Shown piece after piece: positions 57,085 through 64,000 of a DNA stretch of 64,000 nt. Within the stretch, counting starts at the first letter, position 1. The number at the start of each line of letters is the position of its first letter. The stretch covers positions 2,994,501 through 3,058,500 of the forward strand of contig NC_019676.1 of the NCBI RefSeq assembly GCF_000316625.1. Direction: 5' to 3'. Below the pieces are notes generated by a model. It ran no database searches and had not been told where the DNA came from. It was given only the letters and a program-made list of their open reading frames with translations. A program made the position numbers and the translations under genes. Origin of the DNA: Nostoc sp. PCC 7107. GTDB lineage: Bacteria; Cyanobacteriota; Cyanobacteriia; Cyanobacteriales; Nostocaceae.

Positions 57085-58611
57085 CTAAGTTGTTGAAGCA
57101 GCCACAACCTTTGATTTAGAGGACAAATGTTCTAGGATATGAGTTTGTATTTGTTTATACTGCTGTTTTAACAGATTTTTACTTATCAAAGCTTGATCAG
57201 AGTGAGGCTGGCTTTTACTTTGTTCAATCCACTGTTTTAATCTTTGTAGCTGGGTGTTAGTGATGTGAGTGTTCAAAACAGTGACACAGCTATGAGGTGC
57301 TTCCAAGGTAAAGCAAATCAAAGAATAGCGTTTATGTTCTATTAAACTAGAGACCAGTTCTTGGTTTTGAGGATTCTGCATATCTAAGTAGCAAGGTAGC
57401 CATTTCGGGCCAAGTTCTGGATCGTGGAGGAGGGTGATCCATAACAGCATTGGGTGAGGCGCTGTAATGAAAACAAAATGGTTATAACGCTGACACAAAA
57501 CTCGTTTTTTGATTTCTTGTTTAGGTAACATCAGCCACAAGGCTGGTAAATTAGCTTGTGACTTATCTAAAATTTGAGGAAATACAATTTCCTGAATGGG
57601 TTTATTTTGTGGCCATCGCAGTTTTTCAAAATTTGTTTTTAGTACTGGAGGCAAATCAGCACCAACTATCAAGTTAGGGTTATATTGTGAGGCTAAAGGT
57701 GTGGGTAAAATCTGACAACTCGACTTTTCTAGACTATCGAGAACTTGCAGAATTTCTGTCATATTTTGAGGGCGATCGCCTGGCTTTTTTGCCAAGCAAG
57801 CCATAATGAGATTGTTGAGTTGTTGGGGTAGTTTGAGTTGGGGGCTAACAGTTGCGATCGCTTTTGGTGCTTCAAAGTTATGTGCTTTATACCAAGCCCC
57901 AAATAAATCTGTTTCAGGCTGCCAAGGTTTAGCACCTGTCAGCATCTCAAACATCATTACACCCAAACTATAAATATCCGAGCGACTATCAATTTCTGCA
58001 CCTTCTAGCTGTTCAGGAGAACAGTATGGCAAGGTACCATGAAAGCCTTTATTGGTATTAACTGTGTTTGTATAATTAATAAATTTAGCAATACCAAAAT
58101 CAAGAATTTTAATTAACTTTCCTAAAATTGGATCTGGCAGAACTAATATATTAGCTGGCTTAACATCTCTATGGACTAATTGATAAATTTTGCCATCAAT
58201 ATTAATACCTTGATGGGCGCATTGTAAACCTAAAGAAATCTGGCGAATCAAGGTCAAAAACTTAGGTAGAGGCATAGGTATTAAATCTTTTAAGCTTTTG
58301 CCATTCAGATATTCCATCACATAAAATGGCTTGCCTTCGGCACTCACACCATAATCATAAGCTCGCACAATATGAAGACTTTTTTGACTTAAAGCTGCAC
58401 TTAACATTGCTTCTCGTGCAAAGTCTTGCTGCATTTTTTCATCACAAAAGGTTTGCGTTAAAAACTTGACGGCAACGGGTGTTCCACCTAGTAAAATATC
58501 ATCGGCTAAAAAAACTTCACCCATGCCACCACTACCAATCAACTGTTTAAGCTGATAGCGATTGGCCAGCAATCCTGTAATGCGTGGAGAGATGAATGCA
58601 CTTTGACTCAC
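57085..58611 (-). CDS. Ser/Thr protein kinase with uncharacterised C-terminal domain (paralogue B)
   Basis: A 508-residue kinase. Domain about 18-290: Gly loop IGSGGMGEVF, VAVKFL lysine, HRDVKPANIL catalytic loop, DFG in ILDFGIAKF and GTLPYCSPEQ. No membrane helix. Residues about 335-495 form a domain also seen in the upstream gene: WPQNKPIQEIVFPQIL, ALWLMLPKQEI, PMLLWITLLHDPELGPKWLPCYLD. I do not recognise this domain. The gene is 64 bp downstream of its paralogue in the same direction, so both probably share a transcript. Confidence 0.88.
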   Translation of the reverse strand: MSQSAFISPRITGLLANRYQLKQLIGSGGMGEVFLADDILLGGTPVAVKFLTQTFCDEKMQQDFAREAMLSAALSQKSLHIVRAYDYGVSAEGKPFYVMEYLNGKSLKDLIPMPLPKFLTLIRQISLGLQCAHQGINIDGKIYQLVHRDVKPANILVLPDPILGKLIKILDFGIAKFINYTNTVNTNKGFHGTLPYCSPEQLEGAEIDSRSDIYSLGVMMFEMLTGAKPWQPETDLFGAWYKAHNFEAPKAIATVSPQLKLPQQLNNLIMACLAKKPGDRPQNMTEILQVLDSLEKSSCQILPTPLASQYNPNLIVGADLPPVLKTNFEKLRWPQNKPIQEIVFPQILDKSQANLPALWLMLPKQEIKKRVLCQRYNHFVFITAPHPMLLWITLLHDPELGPKWLPCYLDMQNPQNQELVSSLIEHKRYSLICFTLEAPHSCVTVLNTHITNTQLQRLKQWIEQSKSQPHSDQALISKNLLKQQYKQIQTHILEHLSSKSKVVAASTT

Positions 58612-58675
58612 TTTTACAACCTCTAATATTGCCGTAATTAAATAACTACAAATTTATGCTATCTCCAATTTATTT

Positions 58676-60265
58676 TTAAGAACGTGATAAAATTTGGAGG
58701 ATTTTGTCAAATAGTTGAGATAACCAAGATCTAAAACCAAGTTTGGCAATTTGTTGTCTTTCTACTAATTTTTGTAAAATTTCTGATTTTAAGTTTAAGT
58801 ATTCTGCTTTCAAAATATCTTTAGCTTGTTCAGATGCGATCACCTCATGAGATTTTTCCTCTAATTCCAACCAATCAGTAAGTTGCTGTCTTTGCTTGGC
58901 TGTCAGAGTTAGGGTCATCACATTAGCACATTGAGTTGGTTCTTCTAGAGCGAAAAATAATAGATGATAGTACCCTCTATCTGCTAAAAGTTTAGCAATT
59001 CTCTGACCTCTATTATCTTTTAAATCTAAGAAATAAGATAGCCATTTAGTTAGAGAAAATTGAGCATTGTATAGAACTGTAACCCATAACAGCATGGGGT
59101 ATAAATTCATTTTGTCAATAAATTCTGTACTGTGATATTTATCAGAAAAATTAGTAATTTCTTGCTTAGGTAACATTGCCCAAAAAGTGGGAATAACTCC
59201 TTGGGTAGTATGTAATAAATAGGGAAAACCAATAGATGCAATTGGTTTATTTTTAGGCCATGTTTTTTGTAAACATTCTTTTTCAGAAATAGAAGTTACT
59301 GGTACTAAGGTAACAGGAGATGAAGCGCTATCACTTTCTAGTGAAAAATCTCTGGCAACCTGTCGTTTAATTTTCTCTAAAACTACTAAGACTTGACTAA
59401 TAGTTTGAGGACGTTCACTAACTTCTTTAGCTAAACAAGTTAGTAATAATTTTTTTAATACTTGAGGTATTTTGATTTCGGGATTGACTTGCTCTGGTGT
59501 GGGTGGAGCTTGAAAACGATGAGCTTGATACCAACTACCAAAAGAGTTACTTTCTGTTTGAAATGGATGTTTCCCTGTCAGCATTTCAAACATTAATACA
59601 CCCAAACTGTAAATATCAGAGCGTACATCTAGAAGTTTACGCCCTTCCATGTGTTCTGGAGAACAGTAAGGCAAGCTCCCGATAAAAGAATCAGTCAGGG
59701 TCATTCCACTACGTTCTGTTAAAAATTTAGCAATGCCAAAATCGAGAATTTTGACAACCTCGTCTTGTTTGCCATCATCAATAATAAAGATATTTTCTGG
59801 CTTAATATCTCGATGAACAATCGGGTAAATTTCTCCTTTGAGGCTGATACCTTGATGAGCGCACTGTAATCCTAAACAAATTTGCTGACAAATATCGATA
59901 AATTTGACAAGCGTTAATGGTTGTACTTTCAGAATCTGCTTGAGATTTTTCCCTTGCAGATATTCCATGACATAAAATGGTGTTTTATCATCTGTCATGC
60001 CATAGCTTAATACCCGAACAATATTTTTACTTTTACGACCTAATTGAGCGCCAATAAAAATTTCTCTGGCAAAACGTTGCGATATTTGCTGATTTCCTAG
60101 ACTTAGCATTAAAATCTTTACAGCCACTAAAATTCCACCCTTAGCGGCATCTTCTGCTAAGTAAACCCTACCCATACCGCCTTTACCAATTAAATCTTTT
60201 ATTAAATAGCGATTATTTAAAAACTTTCCAATATAAATATCTATTTCGGTTTTAGGAACTACCAT
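58676..60265 (-). CDS. Ser/Thr protein kinase with uncharacterised C-terminal domain (paralogue A)
   Basis: A 529-residue kinase with IGKGGMGRVY, VAVKIL, HRDIKPENIF, ILDFGIAKF and GSLPYCSPEH. The C-terminal region (about 335-510) matches that of the downstream kinase: WPKNKPIASIGFPYLL, TFWAMLPKQEI, PMLLWVTVLYNAQFSLTKWLSYFLD. The extreme C-terminus is a basic amphipathic tail (about 505-529) absent from the other. Both kinases keep all catalytic residues. A local duplication followed by divergence explains the pair. No signal input domain is recognised. Confidence 0.88.
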   Translation of the reverse strand: MVVPKTEIDIYIGKFLNNRYLIKDLIGKGGMGRVYLAEDAAKGGILVAVKILMLSLGNQQISQRFAREIFIGAQLGRKSKNIVRVLSYGMTDDKTPFYVMEYLQGKNLKQILKVQPLTLVKFIDICQQICLGLQCAHQGISLKGEIYPIVHRDIKPENIFIIDDGKQDEVVKILDFGIAKFLTERSGMTLTDSFIGSLPYCSPEHMEGRKLLDVRSDIYSLGVLMFEMLTGKHPFQTESNSFGSWYQAHRFQAPPTPEQVNPEIKIPQVLKKLLLTCLAKEVSERPQTISQVLVVLEKIKRQVARDFSLESDSASSPVTLVPVTSISEKECLQKTWPKNKPIASIGFPYLLHTTQGVIPTFWAMLPKQEITNFSDKYHSTEFIDKMNLYPMLLWVTVLYNAQFSLTKWLSYFLDLKDNRGQRIAKLLADRGYYHLLFFALEEPTQCANVMTLTLTAKQRQQLTDWLELEEKSHEVIASEQAKDILKAEYLNLKSEILQKLVERQQIAKLGFRSWLSQLFDKILQILSRS

Positions 60266-60615
60266 ATTTGGAAATGTTACGCTATAAAATTTTTTTGGTA
60301 AATATTGCTCAAGATTTAATTGTAACTATGAATAATTTAACTAATTTTAGAGAATCAATTATAGAGTATAAAACTCACTTTAAAAGGTAATAAAGGTTTA
60401 ATAAAAGAGTGAATGATTTTTCTGCAAAATTGCTTAAACATTATGTAACATATTAATTAAGCAAAATAAATGAGGAAATCCACTGAAACCAAGGATGATC
60501 TGAAGGTGGTGCCTCTCTAATAGCAGTAAATCTACGGTTAATAGTGATAATTACTGAAAATATTTCTCACAGCGATCGCCTAAAAATTAATGCGAATATC
60601 CAGATAGTCTAGCAA
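60266..60615. other. A/T-rich intergenic region
   Basis: A 350-bp spacer between two minus-strand genes. It is A/T-rich, with a single HIP1-like site near 60573. No gene, repeat or strong hairpin was recognised; the promoter of the kinase pair should lie near its left end. Confidence 0.4.
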
Positions 60616-61791
60616 TTAGGAAAAATTTAGTATTCGGCGGAACCATCTGATAATTGGTGGTTCAATTGTGAGTTGAAAAGCTAAGAACTGAGTACGTTGT
60701 AGAGAATTAAAATTATTATCGCTGACAAGAATTAATGAACGCTGTCCATTAGGTAGCCAAGGGCCGAGTGTTAAGCCTTCAATATTATCTAGGGCTACAT
60801 CCAAGGTTCGCAAATCTAACAAGATTTTTTTTGTAACTGGGTGAATCTTTTGAGAGGTTGTTAAAAGGCTATTGATATTGTGAATATCATCAGCATCGGC
60901 GAAGGAAAGTTGAAATAGAAAAATGGCAAAACCTAACCCAGTAAAAGACCTTTCTAGACTCAAGAAGTGTCCTTGATTATCTAAGGCGAGTAAATCTGGT
61001 AAGCCACTAGCAAATTTACCCGTTATGTCTAGTAATGGTGCAACTGGTTCAGTGTGGTACAAGAATTCTCTTTCTGGTTGCTGAGTAAGCAAGTTATATT
61101 GCAAAATTCGGCAAGGTGTACCAACATTTGGTTTCGCCACTGACCCATCTTGAATTAAGGCATTTTCAGTTGCTGTGAATAAATACTGATTGTTGGGTGT
61201 AATAGTCAGACTTTCAAACGCCAAATTATTACGTATACCAATTTTACCCATTTTATCTGGTAAGAATTTTTTTGGTATGGGTAGTGTTGTAATTGTTCTA
61301 CCAGAAGATAAGGAAAACTCTTGAATAAAAGGATTAATTAATTTTTCAACATCACCTTCAGAAGATATGAAGATAGTATCTTTATCAGTTAAAGTAATCC
61401 CTTCTGTATCGGTTATTCTGGGCGGAAAGTTTTGAGCATTTTGATTTAACAGCATTGTTACCCCAACAGGTATAACATCACCGTTTTCTAGCAAACCTTT
61501 ACTCAAATCGATTTTGAAAGTATAGAACCTAGCAGGTGCTTTTTGTCCCCTATCATCAGAAATAGCATAGTAAAGGTCATTTTTAGCATCGTAGGTGATA
61601 CCCGATAAACCACCAACTTCGGTTTTTTGGAAAGATAATCCTTTGGCTAATGTTGCTTCTCCGATGAAATTTATACTGCTGATTTCAACAGCATTAGTGG
61701 AAAAATTTATAATTAAAAGTATGCTAATTAAAATAGCAATTCCTACATAAAAAATCTTGGGAATGTCCGAGATTTTTCTCACTATTTTCAT
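60616..61791 (-). CDS. Esterase-like/phytase-like beta-propeller protein
   Basis: A 391-residue protein with an N-terminal hydrophobic anchor (about 14-32, FYVGIAILISILLIINFST), then a domain of the esterase-like activity of phytase family: GLSGITYDAKNDLYYAISDDRGQ, ITDTEGITLTDKDTIFISSEGD, NNLAFESLTITPNNQYLFTATENAL and NIEGLTLGPWLPNGQRSLILVSDNNF. The repeated (N/T)-E-G-(I/L)-T and DD/DN pieces are blades of a propeller that usually binds calcium. It is probably membrane-attached, facing out; the true substrate of the family is unknown. Confidence 0.85.
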   Translation of the reverse strand: MKIVRKISDIPKIFYVGIAILISILLIINFSTNAVEISSINFIGEATLAKGLSFQKTEVGGLSGITYDAKNDLYYAISDDRGQKAPARFYTFKIDLSKGLLENGDVIPVGVTMLLNQNAQNFPPRITDTEGITLTDKDTIFISSEGDVEKLINPFIQEFSLSSGRTITTLPIPKKFLPDKMGKIGIRNNLAFESLTITPNNQYLFTATENALIQDGSVAKPNVGTPCRILQYNLLTQQPEREFLYHTEPVAPLLDITGKFASGLPDLLALDNQGHFLSLERSFTGLGFAIFLFQLSFADADDIHNINSLLTTSQKIHPVTKKILLDLRTLDVALDNIEGLTLGPWLPNGQRSLILVSDNNFNSLQRTQFLAFQLTIEPPIIRWFRRILNFS

Positions 61792-61837
61792 ATTGATGAC
61801 TCTACAAGAGCAGGTGATCGCAGTTTTAATGCAAAAA

Positions 61838-61863
61838 GGTACGTGATATTTTATTCACGTACC
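61838..61863 (-). terminator. Intrinsic terminator of the PEP-CTERM gene
   Basis: Read on the minus strand, ggtacgtga and tcacgtacc pair perfectly (9 bp) around an 8-nt loop and are followed by five Ts. The position is 32 bp beyond the stop codon of the PEP-CTERM gene. Confidence 0.8.
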
Positions 61864-61894
61864 CTACAATATTAGGCGATCGCTCTTTCCTTAA

Positions 61895-62542
61895 TTAAGC
61901 ATGTTTACGCTTGATAGCTGAACTAGCCCCAAAAACGCCCACCATTAGCACGCCCAGGATAGATCCTGCTTCAGGAACAGCAACAGCAACAACACTAACA
62001 TCATCAATATAAGTTCCTCTGGTATTAGACAACTCACCGAAGTTATCAAACCTTAAAGTGGTTATAGTGTCATTTGCTACTAAATTGTAAGTAAAAACGT
62101 TCCAATTCGTATTAGAACGCCCCGCACCACTAGCTGTTAAATTTGCAACGGTCGCTCCATCCCAAAAAACATTTAGTCTATTGTCTCTCTCCCCAGAACG
62201 TGGTGAAAAGGCAAAACTCAACTGGTACTGACGACCAACGACTGTGGAGATATTCTGGAAAATTCCCGATGTAGCCCTACCATCAAGCTCAACAAATTGA
62301 CTACCAGCAAATGGACTTCCGGCAACATTATCCTGAATTTCAATACCAGAACCGGGAGCAGAGTCAGGCGTAAGACTCCATCCAGGAATAGGGTTAGCGG
62401 TTGTGTAGCTTCTGGGACGAATGTCTGGGGATTCAAAACTACCGTTAACAAGTAAGTTTAAACTAGCTGCTGATGCTGATCCAGCGATTGCCAGAGACAT
62501 CAATGCTGTACTAAATGTAGTAATTAAAAGTTTTTTAAGCAT
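61895..62542 (-). CDS. PEP-CTERM sorted exported protein
   Basis: A 215-residue protein. Signal peptide (LLITTFSTALMSLAIAGSASA, cut near residue 26). The body is a beta-sandwich of the kind found in DUF642/carbohydrate-binding proteins: LLVNGSFESPDI at the start, GWSLTPDS, FAGSQFVELDG, and YIDDVSVVAV at the end. The C-terminal sorting signal is VPEAGSILGVLMVGVFGAS followed by KRKH; the usual PEP motif reads PEA here. The protein would be cut and anchored by exosortase, but no exosortase gene is in this window. Confidence 0.85.
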   Translation of the reverse strand: MLKKLLITTFSTALMSLAIAGSASAASLNLLVNGSFESPDIRPRSYTTANPIPGWSLTPDSAPGSGIEIQDNVAGSPFAGSQFVELDGRATSGIFQNISTVVGRQYQLSFAFSPRSGERDNRLNVFWDGATVANLTASGAGRSNTNWNVFTYNLVANDTITTLRFDNFGELSNTRGTYIDDVSVVAVAVPEAGSILGVLMVGVFGASSAIKRKHA

Positions 62543-62744
62543 ATTTTTGCTGTATTTTGCTGCCTGAATTTGCGATAACTTGAGATGTTACCAATTAATA
62601 GGGTTGATAATTATAGTCCGAAATAATACGCAATCTTTAACCAAAGCAGACACACCCTTGATTAATCCAGAAGTTGGCTTAACCAGTGATATGTCTAAAC
62701 AATCAAATACTAAGGAATTTTACGGGTACTGTCAATCTATACAA

Positions 62745-64000
62745 TTAAGAGCTTTTAGGTATTGCTACTTGATGGGCATTCTGAAAAAAATTTGCCAGCC
62801 AGTCTTTCACGCTACGAGTAGCATGACAGTCATCTTCGTTGTAACGTTGGATGATGTCTAAGAAAGTGCGATCGCCTGTTTCCAACCATTGATCATACCA
62901 GTAAATGCACTTAGCACCACTAGCTTCTTTATCACGCCATTCAAAGCCTAACCATCGCGCAATCACTTTCAGGGCGTAACTTTCTACAGGTAAGGCGACA
63001 CTTTGAATTAACTGTTCGTATACATCGACAAATCTATATAAGACGGGATTAACTAAAGATTTAGGAGTGCGGTATAGCTTGGCGAGTCGTTTGACTGTAT
63101 CAAATTCGTAAACACAAAAATGATAAATTGGCGCGTCGGGATATTGCCAAACTAAATCGAGAAATTGTTGCCAGATCAATTCTTCATCGGCGGGTGTTTC
63201 GGCTAAAAATGAATAAAACTGTTGTGTATTGTTTTGTCTGTCAACAACTAAAACACCTAAAAGATAATCTAAATCTAAGTCGGGCTGGGCTTCAATATCA
63301 AAATACAGTTCTACAGGTGAGGTAAATGCGAGTTCTGTTGATGGTAGAGAAGTTGGTAAAATTAACGGACGTTTTTCGATCACAGCTTGCGCTTGGATGA
63401 TCAACTTAGTTGCTACTACACTGTCAAACCCAGGCAAATCTTCCAAAGTGGTGGGGCTTGCATTAGCCAGAGATTCGAGTGTTGTTAAAGAAAGTTCTTG
63501 GAGTTGGGCATAGCGAATAGGTGTAACTCCTGGTAATAATGAGAGATGTTGTTTTGCTTGGGCGATCGCGTAACATTGACTATGCCAGTGACAAAGATTG
63601 CACTTTTGCCGCGAAATAAACATCTCTGGCGCTTCTGATGACTCTAGCGCTTGAATGAACTCCGCCAGAATTTGTAACATCTGTGGTGTCCATTTCACTA
63701 AATCTACGGAATAACTAACGTCTTTGGTACGCAATATCAACCAAGCTTTATCGGGAGTTACTCCTTGTACGGTTGCTAAAGCTTGGGTATGAAATGCCGC
63801 CACAACTTGATATTCTTGTTTGGGACGCTTACCCAGTTCCATATTCGCCGGAACATACATCCAATCACCAAAACAAGATTCTCCTGGCTGTTTAATTAGT
63901 AAATCTGGACGACTGAGGATTGTATATTCTTCACTGGTTGTTTCTACCCAATCTTGATAATTGCTTAACAGCACTCCATGATAAATATACTCAACTCCCC
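62745..64000 (-). CDS. TM0106-type RecB-like nuclease (partial, N-terminus beyond the window)
   Basis: At least 417 residues, open to the right edge (the frame continues upstream of a GTG at 63974 as VEYIYHG), so the start is not in the window. The RecB-like PD-(D/E)XK part lies at the edge. A Cys-rich cluster CNLCHWHSQC may hold an iron-sulphur site as in RecB/AddB relatives. A helix-hairpin-helix-like stretch (LPGVTPIRYAQLQELSL ... LEDLPGFDSVVATKL in part) follows, then a RNase H-like exonuclease domain beginning VELYFDIEAQPDLDLDYLLGVLVV. Known as putative nuclease of the TM0106 family; role in DNA repair is supposed, not shown. Confidence 0.8.
   Translation of the reverse strand, partial: GVEYIYHGVLLSNYQDWVETTSEEYTILSRPDLLIKQPGESCFGDWMYVPANMELGKRPKQEYQVVAAFHTQALATVQGVTPDKAWLILRTKDVSYSVDLVKWTPQMLQILAEFIQALESSEAPEMFISRQKCNLCHWHSQCYAIAQAKQHLSLLPGVTPIRYAQLQELSLTTLESLANASPTTLEDLPGFDSVVATKLIIQAQAVIEKRPLILPTSLPSTELAFTSPVELYFDIEAQPDLDLDYLLGVLVVDRQNNTQQFYSFLAETPADEELIWQQFLDLVWQYPDAPIYHFCVYEFDTVKRLAKLYRTPKSLVNPVLYRFVDVYEQLIQSVALPVESYALKVIARWLGFEWRDKEASGAKCIYWYDQWLETGDRTFLDIIQRYNEDDCHATRSVKDWLANFFQNAHQVAIPKSS

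Noticed and set aside
62580-62861. 93-residue plus-strand frame between the PEP-CTERM gene and the RecB-like gene
   Set aside because: It overlaps the end of the RecB-like nuclease gene and shows no start signal or family features.

Overview
The window is chromosomal DNA of a filamentous, probably heterocyst-forming cyanobacterium (Nostoc/Anabaena type, order Nostocales). The evidence is the density of the HIP1 octamer GCGATCGC, an ndhN gene for the photosynthetic NDH-1 complex, a COP23-domain protein, several Ser/Thr kinases and hybrid sensor kinases, short tandemly repeated repetitive (STRR-type) sequences, and a ribosomal supercluster with the cyanobacterial order (starts with rplC; lacks rpsJ, rpsN and rpmD). 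The species cannot be named from sequence reading alone.

Layout. 1-7.1 kb: a CheY-like regulator and a 1874-residue Ser/Thr kinase-ATPase-GAF-histidine kinase. 7.1-7.7 kb: a wrecked C5-cytosine DNA methyltransferase. 7.9-12.7 kb: deoC, recO, an MFS exporter and a GT4 glycosyltransferase. 12.6-17.3 kb on the minus strand: a matrixin-like protease, secG, gpmI and an ABC-F ATPase. 17.4-21.9 kb is an accessory patch: a DUF2887/PD-(D/E)XK nuclease with a small upstream partner, then an A/T-rich two-gene unit of a large P-loop GTPase-like protein and an HsdR-N-like nuclease. This unit is the best candidate for an undescribed (possibly anti-phage) system. 22.0-39.8 kb on the minus strand: prfA, rpmE, rpsI, rplM, truA, rplQ, rpoA, rpsK, rpsM, rpmJ, infA, adk, secY, then rplO back to rplC, i.e. 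the translation, secretion and transcription core read from right to left.

40.7-49.6 kb, mostly plus strand: ndhN, a small conserved protein, a Nudix hydrolase (minus), a translationally coupled enolase-superfamily epimerase plus DUF1611 pair (possible D-glutamate salvage), a PerR-like Fur regulator (minus), an M48 protease, a COP23 protein and an aldehyde dehydrogenase. 49.7-64 kb: a kinase-TPR protein, a decayed rhomboid protease, a PAS hybrid histidine kinase, gltX, tRNA-Asp, two tandem paralogous Ser/Thr kinases with a shared uncharacterised C-terminal domain, a phytase-like esterase, a PEP-CTERM protein, and a TM0106-type RecB nuclease cut by the window edge.

Three themes stand out. Signalling proteins are over-represented at both ends. 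Short tandem repeats of several sequence families sit in many spacers of the ribosomal cluster and in places supply the last codons and stop codons of genes. Several relics (DNA methyltransferase, rhomboid) show accessory functions being lost next to intact ones.
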